A stretch of DNA of 32,622 bases from Lachnospiraceae bacterium (GTDB taxonomy: Bacteria; Bacillota_A; Clostridia; Lachnospirales; Lachnospiraceae), in NCBI GenBank assembly GCA_024684065.1, contig JAIKXO010000170.1:1-32622 (forward strand). The letters run 5' to 3'. The notes under the pieces are model-generated. The model worked only from the letters and a program-made list of their open reading frames with translations. It was not told where the DNA came from and did not search any database. Both the position numbers and the translations under genes were made by a program. Every line of letters begins with the position of its first letter. Within the stretch, counting starts at the first letter, position 1. This document shows positions 26,300 through 32,622 of this stretch, in pieces.

Positions 26300-27157
26300 A
26301 TGCATATCAGGAAAATTAAAAGGGAAATATCTGAGGAGATCGGAAGATTAAGACGAATTGAACAGGATATTGTTAATGATAAGGGGAAGAAAAATAGCAA
26401 TATTCGAGACGGCAGGGAAAAGGATAAGAATACCGCTAACAAGGACACCAGGAAGAGAAGGTTCAGGTGTGCCAAGAAAGGGAATAATTACCAATACTAT
26501 TTTGGCAATGAATACCTGAACAGATCGAAGGCTGATCTGGCAAGAGAGGTGGCAAACAGGGAATATCGTGAAAAACTTCTGCGGACGGTACGAATGAAGA
26601 TCGGAAAGCTGGAACGCTTGCTGCAGGATATTTCATGCTCCTGGGATGGGCCGGAAAAGGTATATGACAAACTCCATCCAGCAAGAAAACGACTTGTTGA
26701 TCCCATAATTCCACCTGCAGAAGAGTATATTAGAAGATGGATGGAGGAACCGTATGATATTTGGGAGATAAAAGATGAAGAGGTTTCGGGTGTGTATTAT
26801 ACACAAAGGGGAGAACGTGTACGTTCAAAATCCGAACTGATAATAGCAGATACGCTGTTTAGATACGGCGTCCCCTATAAATACGAATATCCTTTGAAAT
26901 TGAACAACGGAAGAGGGATCATAACCAAAAGACCTGATTTTGTCGCACTGAATATTGAAACCCTGGAGTTGATGATAATAGAGCATCTTGGGATGCTTGA
27001 TCAGGAAAAATATTATAGGAACAATATCGAGAAAATAGATTTATATGAAAAAAACGGTTATCTGATCGGAAAGAATCTTATTTTGCTTCATGAAACGTCA
27101 TACAAAGCGTTAAATACAGAAATGGTCGGAAAATATATAGAAGAGTTTTTATTGTGA
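26300..27157 (+). CDS. PD-(D/E)XK nuclease-like protein of unknown function
   Basis: 285 aa, preceded by AAAGGAGG. The N-terminal half (about 1-120) is strongly basic and helical, with likely coiled coil and a Lys/Arg/Asn-rich linker, compatible with nucleic-acid binding. The C-terminal half shows RSKSELIIADTLFRYGVPYKYE (E179), RPDFVALN (D213) and IIEHLGMLD (E228), then Y...NGYLIGKNLILLHE. This order E...PD...ExH resembles the PD-(D/E)XK fold seen in small Firmicute restriction-like proteins. The usual catalytic Lys is replaced (EHL), so activity is uncertain. It stands alone behind direct repeats, separated from tuf by a terminator, and has lower codon bias than its neighbours. It is likely an accessory gene. 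Confidence 0.55.
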   Translation: MHIRKIKREISEEIGRLRRIEQDIVNDKGKKNSNIRDGREKDKNTANKDTRKRRFRCAKKGNNYQYYFGNEYLNRSKADLAREVANREYREKLLRTVRMKIGKLERLLQDISCSWDGPEKVYDKLHPARKRLVDPIIPPAEEYIRRWMEEPYDIWEIKDEEVSGVYYTQRGERVRSKSELIIADTLFRYGVPYKYEYPLKLNNGRGIITKRPDFVALNIETLELMIIEHLGMLDQEKYYRNNIEKIDLYEKNGYLIGKNLILLHETSYKALNTEMVGKYIEEFLL

Positions 27158-27319
27158 GTATGCTCTCCGCTGTAAATTATACCGTATAATAATCGAACGG
27201 CCCCATAATATACGCGAAACCGTCCGTCGATGGTGGACTGTTTGCCTCGGAAAACGCGGAAAAACAGCCGGTTTATGAAAAAAATTTTTCACTATTAAAT
27301 AAATTAATTAAGAAAGTAT

Positions 27320-27348
27320 TTGACAACAACTCGAATTAAAGATATTCT
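27320..27348 (+). promoter_or_regulatory. Promoter-like site without an obvious gene
   Basis: A perfect TTGACA (27320-27325), a 17-nt spacer and TATTCT (27343-27348) in an A/T-rich setting. The next ORF candidate starts more than 400 nt downstream. Confidence 0.5.
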
Positions 27349-27757
27349 ATTTACAGATTATATGCATTTCTTAACACATAATCGATACACACTTTAACAG
27401 ATTAGCGTAAATTTTTTTGTCAACCGGGATTTGGCCGGTAACCTATATTATTTTCAGTAACTATTTATGATCGCAGGGGTTTTGTTTTCTGATAAGAGAC
27501 AAAGTATTTTGATATTAATAAAACGGTTTAAGTAATACATGATCCGGTAAAGAACCTTTGGGCAGTGAGATAAATTGCCCGGAGAGAACATATCCATTCG
27601 AAAGCTTTTCTGCAGGGTAAACCTGACGGAGAGGCGCACACATCAGCCCCCTGAGCGGAGTGATCTGCCGGGGGGTACATTTCGGATCCGGAAAAACAGG
27701 GATGACGGAAAACAGGGATAACGGATAAGCAGACAGATATCTCTGCATCATTTATAA
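27349..27757 (+). other. Non-coding stretch before the anchor remnant
   Basis: No convincing gene is seen on either strand. It holds ACCGG-GATTTGG-CCGGT near 27424-27440, a CCCCC...GGGGG pairing near 27648-27676, and a short tandem repeat: GGAAAAACAGGGATGAC (27690-27706), GGAAAACAGGGATAAC (27707-27722) and a partial third unit. It could be a decayed gene or an untranslated RNA. Confidence 0.4.
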
Positions 27758-27778
27758 AGGATTACCATAGCGGAAGGT

Positions 27779-28012
27779 TTGACCGGGGATACGGAAACCG
27801 GAGTTAAGAAGGGCGCTGTCAAGGTCGTAACCCTTGGCGAGGAAAAAACACCTCTTGCTGCAGCACCCTTCGAGGAAAGCGTTCGTTTAAGCTGGTGGTG
27901 GCTGCTTCTCATTGCCGTATTCGGTGCTGCCGGAAAGGCAATGTATGAAAAGCACAAAGAAAAGGTTGAAGCCAGGCAGCAGGCGAGAAATAAGGATAAT
28001 GAAGACAGATGA
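27779..28012 (+). pseudogene. C-terminal membrane-anchor remnant of a surface protein
   Basis: 77 aa from a TTG with no good ribosome binding site; the frame is closed by a TAA at 27755-27757. The peptide has a Thr/Gly/Val-rich start, a KTPLAAAPFEES linker, one membrane helix (SWWWLLLIAVFGAAGKAMYE) and a positively charged, Gln/Arg-rich end. This is the form of C-terminal anchors on large Lachnospiraceae extracellular proteins. The lost N-terminal part suggests a decayed 3' end. It might alternatively be a small single-pass membrane protein. Moderate certainty only. Confidence 0.45.
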
Positions 28013-28099
28013 TCCTGTTTCCTCATTTCATAACATGATGTCATAGACTGTCATGATGCCATAATCAAATATTACACGGCACATAGTGCCCCGGTGAGC

Positions 28100-28149
28100 T
28101 TCACAGATATCGGGATGGAAAGACGGCTTTCCATCCCGATACTCGTGAA
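28100..28149. terminator. Long hairpin without U-tract
   Basis: A perfect 14-bp stem (TATCGGGATGGAAA at 28108-28121 with 28128-28141) encloses loop GACGGC and is extended by TTCAC (28100-28104) with GTGAA (28145-28149) across a 3x3 internal loop. T-runs are missing on both strands. It may mark an old 3' end or a repeat. Confidence 0.5.
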
Positions 28150-28204
28150 AAGAGTATATGCTCTTCGTCATATTATACTTTTGCCCCGGACATCATATTA
28201 TGCC

Positions 28205-28248
28205 TTGTAACTCTGTGGTGATTTGTGATATCATTATTGTCAAATCAC
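28205..28248 (+). promoter_or_regulatory. Candidate promoter with overlapping inverted repeat, upstream of the DHH gene
   Basis: TTGTAA (28205-28210), 18 nt and TATCAT (28229-28234). GTGATTTG (28218-28225) and CAAATCAC (28241-28248) are perfect 8-bp arms flanking the -10, a typical repressor operator layout. The remaining leader to 28367 shows only short pairings and a T-run at 28297-28302. Confidence 0.5.
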
Positions 28249-28367
28249 AGGACGATATGCTGATGTGATCCCTAAAGTCCGGCCACCGTGAAAAGCGGTT
28301 TTTTACACACATCGCAGGATCGGTCGGTGTCTGTTTTTCAAAAAATCAGGATAAAAGAGGTACCAAA

Positions 28368-29291
28368 ATGAGATTAGTAACGAGAAGTGATTTTGACGGC
28401 CTGGTATGTGCCATGATCTTAAAGGAGATGAAACTTATCGATGATATCAAGTTTGTACATCCCAAGGATGTGCAGGACGGTAAGATCGATCTTTCCGAAA
28501 ATGATATCACCACCAACCTTCCTTATGATCCGAGAGTTTCATTGTGTTTTGACCATCATGAGTCCGAGCTTTCCAGAAATTCCGACGCGGTTGCCGAGGG
28601 AAAATGGATAATCGAAAAGGATGCAAGGTCTGCGGCAAGGGTGGTTTACAATTATTACAAAAAACAGAACAAGCTTGAAAGGATCTCAGACGAGATCATG
28701 GCTGCTGTAGACAAGGGAGACAGTGCGGATTTTACTATGGAAGAGGTTAAGAATCCAAAGGGATGGGTTCTCATGAACTTCTTAATGGACGCAAGGACCG
28801 GTCTCGGAAGATTTCACGATTTCAGGATATCCAATTATGATCTCATGATGGAACTCATAGATTACTGTCTCGATCACAAGATCGATGATGTACTGAAGCT
28901 TCCCGATGTCAAGGAAAGAGTGGACATGTATTTTGAACAGCAGGAACTGTTCAGGGCACAGCTTGAGAGGATAGCAAAGCAGATCGGAAGATGCGTTGTT
29001 GTTGATCTCAGGAATGAGGAAACCATTTATACCGGAAACAGATTCCTTATCTATACCATGTTCCCGGATGCGTATTTTTCCCTCCATGTTGCCTGGGGAT
29101 TCAAGAAACAGAATACAGCCGTGATGATCGGAAAGTCGATATTCAAGGATTCTCCGGATGTTGATAAGAACATCGGCGAGATCTGCCTTAAGTACGGCGG
29201 AGGCGGGCACAAGAACGCGGGAACCTGCCAGCTTGAAAATGACAAGGTGGATGCTCTGCTTCCGGATATTCTTGAGTACTTTAATTCTTGA
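28368..29291 (+). CDS. DHH-family phosphoesterase
   Basis: 307 aa, with AAGAGGT before the ATG. Motif I is TRSDFDG (D8, D10), the DHH motif is FDHHES (D62-H63-H64) and the C-terminal DHHA1-like motif is YGGGGHKNAGTC (277-284). These are the metal-binding and substrate parts of the superfamily that includes exopolyphosphatases, nanoRNases and cyclic-dinucleotide phosphodiesterases. The N-terminus is at motif I, without GAF, PAS or membrane parts, so a GdpP-type enzyme is excluded. A cytoplasmic Mn/Mg-dependent phosphoesterase is expected; the substrate cannot be told. It is monocistronic, with the chemoreceptor gene 200 nt further on. Confidence 0.85.
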   Translation: MRLVTRSDFDGLVCAMILKEMKLIDDIKFVHPKDVQDGKIDLSENDITTNLPYDPRVSLCFDHHESELSRNSDAVAEGKWIIEKDARSAARVVYNYYKKQNKLERISDEIMAAVDKGDSADFTMEEVKNPKGWVLMNFLMDARTGLGRFHDFRISNYDLMMELIDYCLDHKIDDVLKLPDVKERVDMYFEQQELFRAQLERIAKQIGRCVVVDLRNEETIYTGNRFLIYTMFPDAYFSLHVAWGFKKQNTAVMIGKSIFKDSPDVDKNIGEICLKYGGGGHKNAGTCQLENDKVDALLPDILEYFNS

Positions 29292-29389
29292 TATAGTTGA
29301 GTATCGCAGCTCTTAAAAGGATGATTTTATTACGATTATATTGTAATATTTTCATATATTTATCTGTGTTCTGAATAGTATCTTATATT

Positions 29390-29421
29390 ATGAGAATAGC
29401 ATTATATGAGAATAGCATTAT
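29390..29421. repeat. Exact tandem 16-bp repeat before the chemoreceptor gene
   Basis: ATGAGAATAGCATTAT occurs at 29390-29405 and 29406-29421, preceded by a degenerate GAATAGTATCTTAT. It may be two or three sites for a regulator, or simple slippage. TATTAT at its left end could serve as a -10. Confidence 0.6.
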
Positions 29422-29492
29422 TCACATTCGGCTTATCCGGAATAACAAAGACAGGATGACAGAAAAAAAACAAAAAGGGGGTAGTTACAAAA

Positions 29493-31172
29493 TTGAAAAA
29501 AGGTAAAGGACTTGACATGTTAAAGATGCTGCTTATGTTCGGGATCATCCCGTTACTGATAGCAGTTGCCGCGATGGGATTTGAGGCTTATAGCCTCATT
29601 GAAGCCGAGGTTGAGGAAATGGTAGAGGAAAAACTGGCCATCGCAAATAAGGAGTTCAATTACTATATAACCGAGGAATATAACGAATGGGGCGAAGAAA
29701 TCCTGACGGGTGAGAAGAAGAGTTATGATTACGTTGATGCCTATCTCAGCGAAGACGTGGTATTTACGGTATTTTTGGGTGATACCCGTGTGCTTACATC
29801 CGTAAAGGATGCCGCAGGACAGAGGGCCGAGGGAACACAGGCCGGGGCAGGGGTAATAAGTGCCTGCTTACAGGGCGGACAGCATTATCAGGCAAAGGAT
29901 GTGGAGATCATCGGAAAGAAATATTACGTTGATTATCTGCCCCTTAAAGATTCAACCGGTACGATAATCGGTATGACCTTCTCGGGGGAGACCAATGAAG
30001 CCGTAAAGGGTGCCGTAAGGACTCTGGTAATGAGGATGCTTATAATCGCAGCCATAGTTGTTATACTGGTCGGAGCCCTGATAGTTGTCCTTGCCATGAA
30101 GGTAAGGAAGGCAAGCGTTGAGATCGCGGAGAGTCTTAAGATCATGACGGGCGGTAACTTAAGCGATGAGATCCTTGCAAAGAGTTCCGTTTATGAGAAC
30201 AGGGTTATGATAGAGAACCTGAAAGAGATGCAGTCTCATCTGGGTGAAACCATAAGCGGTGTCAAGGGCAGTGCGGTCAGCCTTAACGATCAGGCCGGTG
30301 AGGTTTCAAGTCTTTCCGATCAGAGTGCTGAATCCGCAGGGCAGGTATCACGTGCCATCGATGATCTGGCAGCAGGTGCCATGAGCATGGCCGAGAGCGT
30401 TGAAAGCGTTAACGGCAAGGTTATCGATATGGGTTATAAGGTTAACGAGATCAGCGAAAATGTTCATGCCCTTACCGAAAATGCCGAGAAGATGAGGACT
30501 GCCAGCAACGATGCCGCAGGCTGTATGGAAAGAGTGCTTAACAGTTCAAAGAGCACGGTTGAGAGCGTTGACAGCATCAATAAGCAGATCCTCTTAACCA
30601 ATGATTCCATCAACAAGATAAATGAGGCGATCAATCTTATCATAAGCATCGCAAACCAGACACAGCTCCTGTCACTGAATGCTTCCATAGAAGCAGCAAG
30701 AGCAGGTGAGGCAGGAAGAGGTTTTGCGGTTGTCGCCACCAATATAAGCGAGCTTTCTGAGCAGAGTAATGACGGTGCCTCCACCATCAGGGAGATAGCG
30801 GAGGAGATCCTTAAGAATTCCGATGAATCCGTTCAGTTATCCGAAAAGATCAAGCTTGCGATCGCGGATGAGCAGAAGGCTATCGTTGATGCTCAGGATA
30901 AGTTCGGAGAGCTTAACAGTGCCATAGGCGAGAGTGTTGTTGAGATCGATGCCATCGGAGACAAGACTGGCAGTCTCGATGAGATCAAATCGGCCATAGT
31001 ATCCGATGTTCAGGATCTTTCGGCAATATCCGAAGAAAATGCCGCCAGCACCGAAGAAGTTACGGCTTCCGTTCAGAGCATAGCGGCAAATATCGGAATG
31101 ATAGCCGATAAGATGAAGAATATCGACAATATGTCGGATGAGCTTGACGACATGGTAGGTTTCTTCTCATAA
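29493..31172 (+). CDS. Methyl-accepting chemotaxis protein with single Cache sensor
   Basis: 559 aa from a TTG at 29493, with AAGGGGG about 10 nt upstream; an ATG at 29517 is the alternative. Membrane helix 1 is about residues 10-31. An extracellular sensor (about 32-176) with VFTVFLGDTRVLTS, GQHYQAKDVEIIGKKYYVDYLPL and DSTGTIIGMTFSG fits a single Cache domain. Helix 2 (about 178-203) leads to a HAMP-like region and the cytoplasmic signalling coiled coil. Its tip is IANQTQLLSLNASIEAARAG around residue 386, where CheA/CheW bind. No C-terminal NWETF-type CheR tether is seen. It implies chemotaxis and motility in this organism. It converges with the next gene, 11 bp between stops; a small AGATT-GAAA-AATCT hairpin lies between them. 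Confidence 0.93.
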   Translation: MKKGKGLDMLKMLLMFGIIPLLIAVAAMGFEAYSLIEAEVEEMVEEKLAIANKEFNYYITEEYNEWGEEILTGEKKSYDYVDAYLSEDVVFTVFLGDTRVLTSVKDAAGQRAEGTQAGAGVISACLQGGQHYQAKDVEIIGKKYYVDYLPLKDSTGTIIGMTFSGETNEAVKGAVRTLVMRMLIIAAIVVILVGALIVVLAMKVRKASVEIAESLKIMTGGNLSDEILAKSSVYENRVMIENLKEMQSHLGETISGVKGSAVSLNDQAGEVSSLSDQSAESAGQVSRAIDDLAAGAMSMAESVESVNGKVIDMGYKVNEISENVHALTENAEKMRTASNDAAGCMERVLNSSKSTVESVDSINKQILLTNDSINKINEAINLIISIANQTQLLSLNASIEAARAGEAGRGFAVVATNISELSEQSNDGASTIREIAEEILKNSDESVQLSEKIKLAIADEQKAIVDAQDKFGELNSAIGESVVEIDAIGDKTGSLDEIKSAIVSDVQDLSAISEENAASTEEVTASVQSIAANIGMIADKMKNIDNMSDELDDMVGFFS

Positions 31173-31183
31173 GATTGAAAAAT

Positions 31184-32622
31184 CTATAATAATTCCGTTA
31201 TGGCTTTGACCAGTCTGGGATGGTGTATGACAAAATGAATTGCAGGGGCCGTGTTCTTCGAGATCATGGCCCATTTTTCTTTTAAGATCGTGATCTGAAT
31301 ATTTCTGAAGGAATACTTGTCTCCGTCGAGAACATGGCAGGTCATGCCCGGTGTTTCCGAGGAGACTCTGAGCTCTTTTTCGACATGCTTCATATAACGG
31401 TCAAAAGGATACGCGATGTTTTTGTCAATGAAAGTTCCCGAAAGAGCCAGATACGCCGGATGCTCCGTAAAACCCGACTCATTCGGCGTATATAAATATT
31501 CTTCCATCCGGCCGCCCTTTTGAAAGAACTGATGCACCAGATCCCTTTGAAAATCAAGAGCTGACCTAAACATTTCCGCATCGCTTTCGGAAAGATCATA
31601 GAAGCTGCTGATATCGTCACTCATAAAAGAGGACAGGGTATACAGGGAAGGTGCGGAAAGGAGCCGGATACATTCGCTTTCTTCACTGATCCCTGAAAGC
31701 TCTTTTGTCAGAAAATCCCTGTAAGCAAGTGCATTATCGCTGCGATAGGTATTCATCAGCAAAGACGCCTGTCCGAACAATTCGAGGGCCCGCCTGCGAT
31801 GGATCTCGAGTTCCCCCGGTACTTTGGTCGTTTTGATCAGAGCATTCTCGATATCATTTCCGATACATTCCCCCATGGATGCAATGTTATCCGAAAATCG
31901 CAGAAAGTGCTTAAAAACCGGATCGCTTTCTCCGGGAAAATAGTAAGAGTGCACTTTTCCTGTCATATAGATCGGAATCCAGCCCATCAGCCCGGTCAGG
32001 ATTTCATTATCCGGACGGTCGAGATGATGGATGATGTGAATATCGTGGCCCTTTTTGATGATGACCGCCAGATAGAACATATACTTTCTGTAATAATCTT
32101 TGTCCTCATCCATGGTGGTCATCGGCAGTGTGGAATACATATATACCGGAGATCTGTCGGCACTGAAAGCAACAGATCGCAAAAAGTCCAGTTCCGCGCT
32201 TTTCATACCCTTAAGCCCGGTATAGGACTTGCTGGAGCCAAGCCTGAAGGGGATGGAAGGCAGATTGATCTTATCAAAATGGATCAGGTTCATATATGCG
32301 TTGAGATCAAAACTGTCTATCTGTGACAGGAATTCTTCCGTGGTTTTGCTTTCTATGGTGTCCGATCCGTCTGAAGATGCCCGAACAGGCAATGACGGAT
32401 CCGTACTTTGATTCAACAGATAAGAAACGATTTTTGCAGACAGATGACCGGAGCCGGAAAGGGCTTTTTTATCCACATCCAGAAGTGTACTGATGACCTC
32501 CAGATCGGAATCGGCATGATATGCACTCGCACAGAAATCTCCGACATTTCTCGCAAAAAGCACATAATCCGAAGGAGAGCGTTCTCCTTTGATGATCCTT
32601 GAGACAAAACTGGGGTCATAAG
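31184..32622 (-). CDS. Large protein with N-terminal HTH (partial, 5' end outside window)
   Basis: The reading frame stays open to the window edge, so the gene is 5'-truncated; the visible part is about 478 aa. A GTG at 32561-32563 is not needed as a start. The residues encoded just upstream of it, DPSFVSRIIKGERSPSD, resemble the recognition helix and following turn of an XRE-type helix-turn-helix. After that come about 450 residues without recognised motifs, helical and rich in Leu/Ser, with HDIHIIHHLDRPDNEILTGLMGWIPIYMTGKVHSYYFPGESD in the middle and a C-terminus KEKWAMISKNTAPAIHFVIHHPRLVKAITELL. I infer a large transcriptional regulator whose long C-terminal part senses an unknown signal. 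The stop lies 11 bp from the chemoreceptor stop. Confidence 0.65.
   Translation of the reverse strand, partial: YDPSFVSRIIKGERSPSDYVLFARNVGDFCASAYHADSDLEVISTLLDVDKKALSGSGHLSAKIVSYLLNQSTDPSLPVRASSDGSDTIESKTTEEFLSQIDSFDLNAYMNLIHFDKINLPSIPFRLGSSKSYTGLKGMKSAELDFLRSVAFSADRSPVYMYSTLPMTTMDEDKDYYRKYMFYLAVIIKKGHDIHIIHHLDRPDNEILTGLMGWIPIYMTGKVHSYYFPGESDPVFKHFLRFSDNIASMGECIGNDIENALIKTTKVPGELEIHRRRALELFGQASLLMNTYRSDNALAYRDFLTKELSGISEESECIRLLSAPSLYTLSSFMSDDISSFYDLSESDAEMFRSALDFQRDLVHQFFQKGGRMEEYLYTPNESGFTEHPAYLALSGTFIDKNIAYPFDRYMKHVEKELRVSSETPGMTCHVLDGDKYSFRNIQITILKEKWAMISKNTAPAIHFVIHHPRLVKAITELL

Noticed and set aside
27515..27751. Minus-strand 78-aa ORF
   Set aside because: No ribosome binding site, no recognisable domain, and it covers short tandem repeats.

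Overview
The window looks like a chromosomal segment of an anaerobic, probably motile Firmicute of the Lachnospiraceae type (Butyrivibrio/Roseburia/Lachnospira-like). The reasons are moderate GC, AGGAGG-type ribosome binding sites, frequent TTG starts, the Firmicute form of S12, a Zn-ribbon L33 next to secE, a Firmicute L10-leader RNA, an sCache chemoreceptor and a FliD-like protein. The genus assignment is inference; no rRNA is present.

Layout. 1-3.5 kb: a MotB/OmpA-type protein with a long coiled coil, a membrane-anchored SH3b protein and UDP-galactopyranose mutase (glf). 3.5-5.2 kb: a FliD-like protein behind a long folded leader. 5.3-7.9 kb: rpmG-secE-nusG, then rplK-rplA. 8.0-11.1 kb: a CapA-family lipoprotein translationally coupled to a polytopic membrane protein; this pair interrupts the usual rplKA-rplJL order. 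11.1-25.8 kb: a nested inverted-repeat element, then L10 leader-rplJ-rplL, rpoB-rpoC, rpsL-rpsG-fusA and tuf. 25.9-28.0 kb: an accessory stretch with short repeats, a PD-(D/E)XK-like protein, a long non-coding stretch and a small membrane-anchor remnant. 28.2-32.6 kb: a DHH phosphoesterase, a methyl-accepting chemotaxis protein and, convergent to it, the 3' part of a large HTH-type gene that leaves the window.

The core of the window makes the transcription and translation machinery: L33, L11, L1, L10, L12, S12, S7, EF-G, EF-Tu, SecE, NusG and RNA polymerase beta and beta'. Transcription units are marked by good sigma-A promoters (rpmG, rplJ, rpsL, tuf; weaker for rpoB) and by long, strongly folded spacers.

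The most unusual signals are in these spacers. (a) The rpoB leader and the rpsL-rpsG spacer share one RNA layout: an upstream anti-box, an identical 13-nt box AAAAACTTTGGGA, 2 nt, a hairpin with 10 bp and a 7-nt loop whose top five pairs differ compensatorily, then GCAAT. (b) The rplK leader holds three tandem 69-bp hairpin units with compensatory base changes. (c) A roughly 210-bp nested inverted-repeat element sits directly upstream of the rplJ promoter. All were found by eye and need covariance and genome-wide searches.
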